Positions 1-7,088 are shown, counted from the stretch's first letter. The stretch: DNA of 8,405 nt from Clostridia bacterium (GCA_017626655.1 JAGAIH010000264.1:1-8405); one strand, 5' to 3'. Program-made: numbers and translations. Notes: generated by a model from the sequence alone, not told the origin.

Positions 1-1
1 T

Positions 2-265
2 GCCCAGCAATGGTCCTACGCGCTGGAAAGCTCCCCCAAGATCGTCATGCTGACGGGCTGGAACGAGTTTACCTTCGGTAAGCACATCAACGCGGGTATC
101 GGGCAGATTATCTCCGGTATGTACACCATCATCAAGGACGACGGCGTCCTCATCGACAATACAGCTCTCCCTTTCCATGAATTCTGGGTAGTGGATCAGT
201 TCGCCAACTACAACGCCGCCCCTTGCTGGGAGCCGTATCGTAGCGAGTCTCGTTCTTGTGAATGA
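2..265 (+). CDS. 3' fragment of a GC-rich gene, possibly glycoside-hydrolase-like (5' partial, 3' abnormal)
   Basis: The frame is open from the first complete codon (position 2) to TGA at 263-265, about 87 codons, so the gene starts upstream of the window. An internal ATG at 47 has no ribosome binding site and is not a credible start. The visible peptide carries 'TGWNEFTFGKH', then 'FWVVDQF' about 45 residues later. From memory, a TGWNEW...FVDQF pairing occurs near the C-terminus of uncharacterised GH71/GH99-like proteins of gut Firmicutes and Bacteroidetes, where it is normally followed by a 'SRDIEP'-like stretch. That stretch is missing here. The last 10-15 residues look like read-through of unrelated DNA, because base composition changes from GC-rich to AT-rich at about 230-245. 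I infer that the natural 3' end is lost. Coding sense is fairly secure; the family assignment is tentative. Confidence 0.5.
   Translation, partial: AQQWSYALESSPKIVMLTGWNEFTFGKHINAGIGQIISGMYTIIKDDGVLIDNTALPFHEFWVVDQFANYNAAPCWEPYRSESRSCE
225..255. other. Abrupt composition and reading-frame junction
   Basis: GC-rich coding sequence in frame 2 gives way here to AT-rich coding sequence in frame 3. The downstream frame is open back to a stop at 189-191 and reads plausible protein from about 231 ('SRIVASLVLVNEHEE') with no start signal. Both genes therefore appear truncated at the same point. A 9-bp palindrome, CGAGTCTCG (244-252), sits in the junction. No transposase, long terminal repeat or target duplication is visible. 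It may be a recombination scar or an assembly join. Confidence 0.5.
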
Positions 266-695
266 ACACGAAGAAATAGCAAAGTGCGAAACCGTTTTGA
301 ACATCCATGTGTTCGAATTTTCTGTCACTGAGGACGATGTGGACTTGGAAACTGATGCAATAAACGTTGACCTTGGTTTGGCCGGTGAAGCTTTTGAAAA
401 ACTCTTTGGTTCCGATTCGTTTGATATCAGTTTGGGTAAAAATGTTAAGTTTACTACCGAAATTGACGGAGATACGATAGAAATGCTTTTGTCGGCTTCT
501 AAGAATTATTCTAAAACAAATTCTACGACAAAAGATTATAAGAAGGGATACACGAGTAATCACGGCGACCATAACAAGAACACGTACTTCTTCCAGTACA
601 AGGCAACGGTAAAGGACAGTAACGGTGTAAAGCATGAGTTGGTTTACAATGTACGCTTTGCGCGAGCGACTGAAGCAGATAATTATTACTATTAA
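258..695 (+). CDS. Upstream part of the dockerin protein gene (5'-truncated, ends at a frameshift)
   Basis: This is an AT-rich reading frame of 145 codons from a GTG at 258. The GTG is unlikely to be a true start: no Shine-Dalgarno-like sequence precedes it, the same frame stays open upstream to 192, and there is no signal peptide although the product belongs to a secreted protein. The peptide is acidic with alternating hydrophobic beta-strand patterning ('NIHVFEFSVTEDDVD', 'FFQYKATVKDSNGVKHELVY') and a Lys/Asn/Ser/Thr-rich linker at about residues 81-105. It matches no domain I recognise and looks like a beta-sandwich segment. The frame ends 'ADNYYY' at TAA 693-695. Skipping one T here joins it to the following frame as '...DNYYYNHNSQFVVWV', so the two reading frames were most likely a single gene. 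Confidence 0.55.
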   Translation: MNEHEEIAKCETVLNIHVFEFSVTEDDVDLETDAINVDLGLAGEAFEKLFGSDSFDISLGKNVKFTTEIDGDTIEMLLSASKNYSKTNSTTKDYKKGYTSNHGDHNKNTYFFQYKATVKDSNGVKHELVYNVRFARATEADNYYY

Positions 696-3600
696 TCACA
701 ACAGCCAGTTTGTTGTTTGGGTGATTCCAATTGTACTTGAAGTAGAAGTTAAGGTTGGTGGAGAAATCGTTCTGAATATTTCTTTTGATGAAGATCGAAA
801 GGTTACATTCGATGATACAACACTGACATTAACCGCTTCTTTGAATGCTTCTGCCGGAGTAGGCTGCAGCGTTGCTTCGTTTGGAGTTTACGGAAGCATT
901 GGAACCGTGTTCGTACTCGATATTTATCCCGAGTTTGGCATTGAGAGCTGGGAAGCAAATGGTGAAATCGGCGGATATGTTAAGGTTGTTTTCAAAAAGT
1001 ATTCAAAGAAATTCGCAAGTTTTGATGGATACATAATAGAACCCAAAGATCAGCAACAAGTAATGATGCGTATGTCAACTTATGATATGGCAGCAATGTA
1101 TTTGATAGACAATTATACAAATGCTGAAGCATCTGAGTTGGAGAATGATTTTAAGTTGATTGTTATTGATGGAATGCTTTACAAGTTAGGATATATGGAT
1201 GCGTCATCTCTTGAAGGATATGATGCATACAACTATGCTAAATTGTGTATTTCCAGTTGGGACGGTGAAAAATGGAGTGATCCTACTATCATTGACGATA
1301 ATGGAAGGAACGATGCTGCATACAGCATTTATAATCACGATGGTGTTCTTGTTCTGACTTATACGCAAGTAGCGGATATTCTTACAGCTAACGATGACAA
1401 TTATGAATCGTTTGATAATCTTGTAATCAAGACAATTCCGTTAACTACTCAAAGTATTGCGACAATCGGCGAGGGAAATGTTGTTGATACATCAATTGAG
1501 CGCGATTACTATGTTTATTTGGCTCAGTATGCGATTGTAGATGGTATTCCTACTCTTGTTTGGGTGGAAAATGCTGATAACAACGCATTTGGTGTATCTC
1601 CTGACAACTACATTGATGCTAATGGCATATCTCACGTTTTTGCAACCACCGCAAACTCTATTTGGATGTCTAAGTTTGAAAACGGTACTTGGGGAACCCC
1701 GATTTCTATTGCAAGTGGTCTTTCCGCAGTAACGGATGTAGCAATTGGAACAGATGGAGATATTGCTTACATTGTTGATACAAACGGAAACTTGGCAGAT
1801 ATGACTGATAGAGTAATGTTCTATGGAAATACGGGAGACACAATTTCGGCATATAATCATATCTCTGTAGGAAGCATGATTAGTGTTGATTTCGCTGATG
1901 GCGAGTTCGTATATTACTACGATCTTGTAAACGAAGACGAGGAAAACATTGATGGTTTGCGCACTCTTTCTGGTATCGAAGGTAGTGCAGATCAGGTCGA
2001 ATCTTACCCTGCGGAAGTACCTGCTGATTATAAGGTAGTAGAAGATGCAGAAGGTAATGTTATTGCTGTATTTTTCTTCTCAACCAAAACGTGGGAGTAT
2101 GATGGTGAAAAAGTTTCCGGTTCGGCACTTTATGGTATCTTCAAGCAAGATGGTGTTTGGGGTAAACCTATAGAAATCGTTGGTGTTTCTAATGAGTCGG
2201 GTGTTCGTTTTGAAACAACTATGGATAGGTACATCTATTCTTATGATGTAATAGTTACTCCTAGTGAGGACAGTGCTTTGATGATTTCTGTTAGTACAGT
2301 TGATCAGAATGGTTGCGATCTCGAAAACTACGATTTCATTTATAGAATGGAAGGTAGAATAGTAGTTGACAACTACGAGGTAAATTATGCTGACAGTACA
2401 GTTTCGATTCCTGTTCAAAACGTAGGTGCAAGAACATCTGAGGTATATGTTTCAATAGGCAACGGGTATCTGTTGATTGATAAAGCACTCGCTTCAGGAG
2501 AAATCAAGACCTATACCATTTCTCTCTATGGTAATGCTGATAGAAAATACACAGTTTCGATTGATGGCGACAAAATCGGAACTCCGGATTGGACAAGTGA
2601 AGAATTGAACTTGAACTACTCTGATATTGTTCCTTATGCAAAGCAGCTTTTGGTAGGAGGCAAAAATGTCCTTCTTTTGGCGGTTAAGAATACCGGAAAC
2701 ACTGTTGATACCGGAATTACTGTTATTAGAGTAGGCGAACATATGGATAATGCCATTATTTCAGCCGAAATCCTTAATGCTATCTCTCATTTGACTCTCA
2801 ATGATGGCGAAAGTGCAATTGTTGAAATTACGAATGAGAACGGCGAAAAAGAAAAGATTTGGGTTGGAACGAATGTGGTAGATGCATATGGTATTGCATA
2901 TCACGAGGTAATGTTGTCCGATTTGTGTTCCGAAAATATTGGAATCATATCTATCGCTACGATCGTTACGGATAACGAAAAGGGAGTAGCTGTAGACAAT
3001 AACTTTACTCACGTTTCCTATAATGAGTGTGTTGGTAGCCTCGAAGAAGGAGAAAATGTAGAATACAAGCCTACAATATTCGAAAACACACTTGAATTTG
3101 ATCAGCAAAATGATGATGGCGTTGAATTGAATTACACATACAGTGCTGACGATTCTGTGCTTGAAGTATATGTTGATCAAATAAAAGTATCGAATGAATT
3201 GTATGAAAACACCATGAATGGAACAAGAGGAACAATGGTTTTACACCTTGAACTCTTAAATTCACTCTCTAAGGGGACACATAAAGTAACTCTGAATTTT
3301 GCGAGCGGAAATACTTGCGAGATTGAGTTAAAAGTGGTTTCGTATTATACTGTAACGGTAAATAATGGGGAAAGTAATCTTCCTGAAATAAGCGTAAAAG
3401 AAGGGACTATCCCGATGTTACCTACTGTAAGCAAAGCTGCGGATGAACAATATACATATGTTTTCAACGGCTGGGATGTAGATGGTGATATGATGTCTGA
3501 TAACATTACTGCTGTTACAGAAAACACAACGTATACAGCTATCTGGAAGAAAATCAAGCGCGAGTACGAGATTACTTGGGTAATGGTTTCTAAAGATGGC

Positions 3601-3966
3601 AAGTCTGTTAGTGTTACAGGAAAGTATCATTATGAAGACATACCGCAGTATATTGGTACTGTTTTCGCACCGGATGGTATGCAATTTGTGTCTTGGAACA
3701 CAGAAATCGATAAAGTAACACAGAATTGCACCTATACTGCACAGTACGAACAAGAAAGAGAAATTGGTGATATTAACGGCGATGGCGTTATTAACACAAG
3801 AGATGTTGCTATGTTAAGACAATATGTGGTAGGAAAGATAGAACTTTCTGAAGATGTATTGGTATATTGCAATATTTACAATGATTACAACGATGACGGT
3901 AGTGTTAAAATCAATACCCGAGACGTAGCTCTTTTGCAGCAAATTGTTGTTGGAACGAGCAACTAA
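634..3966 (+). CDS. Large secreted dockerin protein with propeller-like, Ig-like and InlB-type repeats (main part)
   Basis: This is a 1110-residue AT-rich reading frame. Its first ~22 residues overlap the preceding frame and are probably out of frame, so real protein begins near 'NHNSQFVVWVIPIV'. Visible modules: about 160-575, a beta-rich region with three diverged 'DG-x-W-x-x-P-x-x-I' units (about 206-220, 346-360, 504-516) resembling propeller blades; about 578-795, Ig-like segments with CARDB-type phrases ('PVQNVGARTSEVYV', 'LLAVKNTGNTVDTGI'); about 830-902, an X2-like Ig module ending 'LSKGTHKVTLNFASGNT'; 904-972 and 977-1037, two Flg_new/InlB-type repeats ('YVFNGWDVDG...TYTAIW', 'FVSWNTEIDK...TYTAQY'); 1044-1107, a type-I-like dockerin. 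Dockerins bind cohesins on scaffoldins outside the cell. No catalytic domain is seen, so a substrate-binding or structural role is inferred. The signal peptide and true 5' end are absent. Confidence 0.8.
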   Translation: MSWFTMYALRERLKQIIITINHNSQFVVWVIPIVLEVEVKVGGEIVLNISFDEDRKVTFDDTTLTLTASLNASAGVGCSVASFGVYGSIGTVFVLDIYPEFGIESWEANGEIGGYVKVVFKKYSKKFASFDGYIIEPKDQQQVMMRMSTYDMAAMYLIDNYTNAEASELENDFKLIVIDGMLYKLGYMDASSLEGYDAYNYAKLCISSWDGEKWSDPTIIDDNGRNDAAYSIYNHDGVLVLTYTQVADILTANDDNYESFDNLVIKTIPLTTQSIATIGEGNVVDTSIERDYYVYLAQYAIVDGIPTLVWVENADNNAFGVSPDNYIDANGISHVFATTANSIWMSKFENGTWGTPISIASGLSAVTDVAIGTDGDIAYIVDTNGNLADMTDRVMFYGNTGDTISAYNHISVGSMISVDFADGEFVYYYDLVNEDEENIDGLRTLSGIEGSADQVESYPAEVPADYKVVEDAEGNVIAVFFFSTKTWEYDGEKVSGSALYGIFKQDGVWGKPIEIVGVSNESGVRFETTMDRYIYSYDVIVTPSEDSALMISVSTVDQNGCDLENYDFIYRMEGRIVVDNYEVNYADSTVSIPVQNVGARTSEVYVSIGNGYLLIDKALASGEIKTYTISLYGNADRKYTVSIDGDKIGTPDWTSEELNLNYSDIVPYAKQLLVGGKNVLLLAVKNTGNTVDTGITVIRVGEHMDNAIISAEILNAISHLTLNDGESAIVEITNENGEKEKIWVGTNVVDAYGIAYHEVMLSDLCSENIGIISIATIVTDNEKGVAVDNNFTHVSYNECVGSLEEGENVEYKPTIFENTLEFDQQNDDGVELNYTYSADDSVLEVYVDQIKVSNELYENTMNGTRGTMVLHLELLNSLSKGTHKVTLNFASGNTCEIELKVVSYYTVTVNNGESNLPEISVKEGTIPMLPTVSKAADEQYTYVFNGWDVDGDMMSDNITAVTENTTYTAIWKKIKREYEITWVMVSKDGKSVSVTGKYHYEDIPQYIGTVFAPDGMQFVSWNTEIDKVTQNCTYTAQYEQEREIGDINGDGVINTRDVAMLRQYVVGKIELSEDVLVYCNIYNDYNDDGSVKINTRDVALLQQIVVGTSN
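3763..3954 (+). other. Dockerin domain coding segment with two Ca-binding repeats
   Basis: The C-terminal ~65 residues form a duplicated EF-hand-like F motif. Loop 1 is canonical: D1046, N1048, D1050, G1051 and D1057, then 'VAMLRQYVVG'. Loop 2 begins D1084-Y-N1086-D-D1088-G1089 but its closing Asp is D1097, giving 14 positions instead of 12, followed by 'VALLQQIVVG'. The near-identical 'INTRDVAxLxQ' helices give the usual two-fold symmetry. Position 11-12 residues of the helix entry are Arg-Asp rather than the Ser-Thr of Clostridium thermocellum dockerins, as is common in ruminococci. Confidence 0.88.
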
Positions 3967-3981
3967 TCAATGTGATATTCT

Positions 3982-4016
3982 AACCATTTTTAATATGGAA
4001 GCATCGAATGGTTTTT
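3982..4016 (+). terminator. Weak candidate terminator after the dockerin gene
   Basis: A 7-bp stem AACCATT (3982-3988) / AATGGTT (4007-4013) encloses an 18-nt loop and runs into five Ts (4012-4016). It lies 15 bases after the stop codon. The low GC and long loop make it weak; a better candidate follows at 4066. Confidence 0.3.
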
Positions 4017-4065
4017 GGTATAGTAAGAAAAATCATAGTTGATGGCTTTCTTGTAAATGATCCCC

Positions 4066-4106
4066 AAGCGGTTGCTCTTTATTTCGATAGGGAGCAATCG
4101 CTTTTT
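4066..4106 (+). terminator. Rho-independent terminator downstream of the dockerin gene
   Basis: A 12-bp stem, AAGCGGTTGCTC (4066-4077) with GAGCAATCGCTT (4092-4103), contains one G-U wobble, closes a 14-nt loop and continues into a T run to 4106. It should end transcription arriving from the dockerin gene and insulate the sigma-factor operon. The opposite strand lacks a matching T tract, so it looks one-directional. Confidence 0.75.
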
Positions 4107-4153
4107 GCTTTCTATGCACGAAAAAGGTTTTTCTTTTGAAAATACTACCCCGA

Positions 4154-4206
4154 AATCTTCCATTCTAAAATTTTTTATGGTATAATTAAAAAAAGATGGA
4201 AAGATT
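4154..4206. repeat. Imperfect dyad around the sigma-factor promoter
   Basis: Outer arms AATCTTCCAT (4154-4163) and ATGGAAAGATT (4196-4206) are inverted copies with one bulged A. Inner arms TTTTTTA (4171-4177) and TAAAAAA (4187-4193) are exact inverted copies. The -10 element occupies the central 9 bases. It could be an operator, or chance symmetry in AT-rich promoter DNA. Confidence 0.45.
4157..4186 (+). promoter_or_regulatory. Extended -10 promoter for the ECF sigma operon
   Basis: TGG-TATAAT (4178-4186) is a consensus extended -10 (TGn plus TATAAT). The -35 is poor: CTTCCA at 4157-4162 with an 18-bp spacer is the best match, which extended -10 promoters tolerate. This implies housekeeping sigma-A transcription starting near 4193, about 70 bases before the sigma-factor start codon. 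No separate ECF-type autoregulatory promoter was recognised. Confidence 0.65.
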
Positions 4207-4251
4207 CCCCCGCAAACATCGTCTACATAAGCAGAGGCCTCAATACCCACG

Positions 4252-4258
4252 AAAGGAG
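4252..4258 (+). promoter_or_regulatory. Ribosome binding site of the sigma-factor gene
   Basis: AAAGGAG at 4252-4258 lies 7 bases before the ATG at 4266 and fixes that start over the upstream ATG at 4196, which belongs to a different frame. Confidence 0.8.
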
Positions 4259-4265
4259 AACCACT

Positions 4266-4829
4266 ATGGACCCGACGACCACCGCCCGCGACCGCGAGAT
4301 CGTGGAGCTGTACTGGCAGAGGAGCGAGCGCGCCATTCAGCTGACCCACGAGCGCTACGGCGGGCTCTGCACCCGCGTGGCCATGAATATTCTGGGGGAT
4401 CCCTCGGACGCCGAGGAGTGCGTCAACGATACCTACCTGAAGGCTTGGAAGTCCATTCCTCCCGAAAGGCCCCGCGCTCTGGGGGCGTTTCTGACCCGCA
4501 TCACCCGCAACCTGGCCCTGGACCGCTACCGTACCAAGCGGCGGCAGAAGCGGGACGGGGAGTTTACGGTCATGCTCTCCGAGCTGGGGGACTGCATCCC
4601 CGCCCCCGAGGAGACCGACGCCACCGAGCTTCTGGCCCACATCAAGGATTTTCTGCACGGATTGGACGATACCGACCGTAACCTCTTCGTGGGCCGCTAC
4701 TTCCACGCCTACGAGGTGCAGAGGATGGCCGAAGCCTACGGACTCACACCCAACGCCGCGTCTCTGCGGCTGTACAAGACCCGGGAGAAATTACGGGTCT
4801 ACCTGAACGAAAGGGGGTATCACGTATGA
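4266..4829 (+). CDS. ECF-type RNA polymerase sigma factor
   Basis: This is a 187-residue protein of normal ECF length. Region 2 spans about 27-97: 'DPSDAEECVNDTYLKAWKSI' is the core-binding and -10 recognition helix set, followed by 'ITRNLALDRYRTKRRQKR', the conserved basic end of region 2.4. A variable acidic linker (about 98-124) replaces region 3. Region 4 spans about 125-183: 'LDDTDRNLFVGRYFHAYEV', then a helix-turn-helix ending 'LYKTREKLRVYLNERG', the -35-binding part. It directs core polymerase to a regulon not identifiable here. A strong RBS supports the start, and the stop overlaps the next start codon (ATGA), so the two products are probably made in a fixed ratio. The next gene is the likely anti-sigma partner. 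Base composition is GC-rich, in contrast with the gene on its left. Confidence 0.93.
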   Translation: MDPTTTARDREIVELYWQRSERAIQLTHERYGGLCTRVAMNILGDPSDAEECVNDTYLKAWKSIPPERPRALGAFLTRITRNLALDRYRTKRRQKRDGEFTVMLSELGDCIPAPEETDATELLAHIKDFLHGLDDTDRNLFVGRYFHAYEVQRMAEAYGLTPNAASLRLYKTREKLRVYLNERGYHV

Positions 4830-6982
4830 AGAAGAACGAGATCAAGGGGCTTTCCGCCTTTGCGCTGCTGGAAGGTCTGGACGACGATATGATCCTCTCC
4901 GCCTCCCTGCCCGAGGCGGCGCCTGTGGCTCCTCCTACGGTGGGGGAAAAGCTCTCTGCCTTCTTTGCCCGCATGGGGAAGGGCGGCATGGCGGCGGCCA
5001 TCACGGGGATCGTGGTGGCGGTGGCGGTGCTGATTGGAATTCTCTTGGCGGGGCGCTTCCCCATATGGGAAGAATCGGGCATAGAGACCGAACCCGGGCC
5101 TATCCAATCCCGCCCCGACATACAGAACGGCATCTTGTTCCCGCCCTTGGAGAGCCCCGACAACACTCAGAAGAGCGCCGTGTCGGTGGTGTCCGACGGC
5201 ATCACGGTGTATCCCAAGGGGTACTGCGTGTATCTCTCCGAAATGCGGCGGGATGAGAACGGCGAACTGACCGGTGTGGATGCCGACGGCATCGGCGCGG
5301 TGTATCAGCTGGCCGAGATCTGGGATGAGTTGCCCACCTTGCAAACGGCGGGGGACGATTTTGATGTAATCCTCCCCGACCATATGACCCTGCGAAGCGT
5401 ACAGGTCTTTGAAATGGTGGAGGTACAGACCAAGACCTTTGAGGAGATTGCATCTACGGTGGACGGCCCGAATCTGTCTGTCGATCCTATGGGCTATCTG
5501 TCCACGTTGCGCGGCGAATACACCGTAGTGCTGAAGGTCTACCATGAGATCAACTACTCCGCCGACGAGTACACCAAGGGTTTGGAAGAGTATGCCTTCC
5601 GGCTGAATGTGGATCCCACCATGAACGAGAAAGCCCCCGTCCGCGTGATCCACGGCGACAAGACCTACTTCCCCGCAGGCTACCTTCTGCAAACGAGCTA
5701 CTATGACGCCGAGCTGAAGCAGGAGATCACAAAGCAGTACGACGGCGCGGAGAGTATCCTTGCCGAGCTGGCGACCGATATGGTGACGGCTACCGTCGCC
5801 CGCGGGGAGTCTCTGGGGCTGTACCTTGCCCCCTTCTATGAGCTGAAATGGGTCAGGGTCTTTGACAGCAGCCTTCGCCAGCTCTATGAAATGGGCTATG
5901 ACAGCCCGCTGGACACCTTCTCCGAAACGGAGGAGGCGGGGGACTACTACGTCATCATCACCGCCGTTTTCCTGGGTACGGGGGAGACCTCCGTGACCGA
6001 GTTCCCCATCCATATCAAGCTCGTGGAGGAACGGGAAGAGGAGTCCACCCCCGCGGGCGACGTGGGGGAGACACCCCCGCCGCCCCGCGTGACGGTGAGT
6101 ACGGGCTTCGGCAGTCTGAGCTTCGGGAACGCAAGCCACAGCAGCGAGTACCACGAGGGCTATATGCTCTGGACGGAGCAGTGGTACGACGGCGGTATGC
6201 TCAGCGGTGACGGCTTTGGTGCCACGGGACAGCTTTCGGATATCTCCGCCGGACTCCCCGTGCTTCGCCACTATGCCGGGGAAGAACCCCACCTTCGTGT
6301 GATCGAGGACAAGGATACCCTGACCCGCATCTATATCTACTATGAGGACCACAGCTTCTGTGCGGACGCGAGGGATGCTTTGGTCCTGTCCACCCTCCCC
6401 GAGGGCAGTTATATCATTGTCCTGCGGGTGGAGACCCAAGGCGACTACATCGAGGAGGCTGAGGCCTACGAGCGCACCTGCACCGAGTATGCCTTCATCC
6501 TGGAGGTGGTGGAGGAGCATGCGGGCATCCCCGGCGTGCCCGAAACCAACCCCCGCGTGGTGGTCAGCGGCGGCGGTCAGTCGGCGGTCTTTGAGACCGA
6601 GGAGGACGGCTTCCTGGCGTGGACGGCCTACCGCTTGGGTGCCGCCGTCAGCTGGATGCCTCGGATGGAGGGCACACCCGCCGCCTCGGTGATCTTCGAC
6701 GACGATGACGCTATGCGAGCTCTTCCCGACATGGAGATCACCTACGGCACCCCCCTCACCCTCTCTCTGGATGCCGCGGGGGATGCGCTGTTCAAGGTGA
6801 TCCTGTACGATGCCAAGGGCGGCGTGACCGCCGAGGGACTTGACCTTTCGGTGGTGGACTCTCTGGAAAACGACGGCTGGGACAGGGGCGTGATCCTGGT
6901 CTTACAGATCATGTCCCGGATCAGCGAGACCGAGCAGGCCTGCTATGAGTACGCCATTGATCTGACCATCACCCAACCGTAA
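4826..6982 (+). CDS. Single-pass membrane protein with four-repeat ectodomain, probable anti-sigma factor/sensor
   Basis: This 718-residue protein overlaps the sigma-factor stop by 4 bases, with a G-rich RBS-like AAAGGGGG just upstream. Residues 1-54 should be cytoplasmic; 'LSAFALLEGLDDDMILSAS' resembles the short N-terminal segment of many Clostridia anti-sigma-like proteins ('LLexLxxIDDxYIxEA'). No zinc-finger HxxxCxxC motif is present. One transmembrane helix lies at about 55-76. The remaining ~640 residues should be outside and form four diverged units at about 117-263, 271-401, 420-563 and 576-717. These share an opening 'V-x-x-G...GY-x-L' strand, a middle strand and, in most, 'GxYxVxLxV...YxYAFxLxV' near the end; unit 4 ends 'YEYAIDLTI'. 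Proline-rich spacers such as 'ETPPPP' separate some units. The anti-sigma role is inferred from coupling and topology; the ligand is unknown, and I recognise no named ectodomain family. Confidence 0.8.
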   Translation: MKKNEIKGLSAFALLEGLDDDMILSASLPEAAPVAPPTVGEKLSAFFARMGKGGMAAAITGIVVAVAVLIGILLAGRFPIWEESGIETEPGPIQSRPDIQNGILFPPLESPDNTQKSAVSVVSDGITVYPKGYCVYLSEMRRDENGELTGVDADGIGAVYQLAEIWDELPTLQTAGDDFDVILPDHMTLRSVQVFEMVEVQTKTFEEIASTVDGPNLSVDPMGYLSTLRGEYTVVLKVYHEINYSADEYTKGLEEYAFRLNVDPTMNEKAPVRVIHGDKTYFPAGYLLQTSYYDAELKQEITKQYDGAESILAELATDMVTATVARGESLGLYLAPFYELKWVRVFDSSLRQLYEMGYDSPLDTFSETEEAGDYYVIITAVFLGTGETSVTEFPIHIKLVEEREEESTPAGDVGETPPPPRVTVSTGFGSLSFGNASHSSEYHEGYMLWTEQWYDGGMLSGDGFGATGQLSDISAGLPVLRHYAGEEPHLRVIEDKDTLTRIYIYYEDHSFCADARDALVLSTLPEGSYIIVLRVETQGDYIEEAEAYERTCTEYAFILEVVEEHAGIPGVPETNPRVVVSGGGQSAVFETEEDGFLAWTAYRLGAAVSWMPRMEGTPAASVIFDDDDAMRALPDMEITYGTPLTLSLDAAGDALFKVILYDAKGGVTAEGLDLSVVDSLENDGWDRGVILVLQIMSRISETEQACYEYAIDLTITQP

Positions 6983-6991
6983 TACGGCCCC

Positions 6992-7024
6992 AAGTCCGCT
7001 TCTCACCCGAGGGGCGGGCTTTTT
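6992..7024 (+). terminator. Rho-independent terminator of the sigma/anti-sigma operon
   Basis: AAGTCCGC (6992-6999) pairs with GCGGGCTT (7014-7021) with one U-G wobble, and an inner CTC/GAG may extend the hairpin. Five Ts follow (7020-7024). It begins 10 bases after the stop of the membrane protein gene and separates the operon from the rhamnosidase-like gene. Confidence 0.82.
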
Positions 7025-7059
7025 CCATGATAAAAAATCCATAAAATCCCAAAACCATC

Positions 7060-7088
7060 TTGCAAAAATCCGTACAACATGATATAAT
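7060..7088 (+). promoter_or_regulatory. Sigma-A-type promoter of the rhamnosidase-like gene
   Basis: TTGCAA (7060-7065) and TATAAT (7083-7088) are separated by exactly 17 bases, close to the vegetative consensus. Transcription should start near 7095, leaving a leader of about 58 bases. This indicates a unit independent of the upstream operon. Confidence 0.85.

Noticed and set aside
675..692. 'DNYYY' at the end of the 258-695 frame resembling the 'DNYYYQ' seen after VDQF in GH-like proteins
   Set aside because: It lies in AT-rich sequence, over 400 bases after the VDQF motif and across the junction, so coincidence is the simpler reading.
4120..4133. Near-palindrome GAAAAA-GG-TTTTTC
   Set aside because: Its two-base centre cannot form a hairpin loop, and A/T runs like this are expected by chance in the AT-rich intergenic region.
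225..4150. AT-rich block as a transposon or integrative element
   Set aside because: No transposase, integrase, terminal inverted repeats or target duplication could be found at either edge.
3990..4706. Minus-strand frame running from the sigma-factor gene into the intergenic region
   Set aside because: Its end crosses the terminator and promoter, it has no domain and no start signals, and the sigma factor on the + strand explains the DNA.
4820..6520. Long open frame on the minus strand opposite the membrane protein gene
   Set aside because: It lacks an RBS and a recognisable domain and lies wholly within a well-supported + strand gene of high GC, where antisense frames stay open by codon bias.
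7034..7071. Three direct copies of AAAATCC before and across the -35
   Set aside because: The spacing is irregular (9 and 22 bases) and the sequence is low complexity, so there is not enough to call an iteron or activator site.
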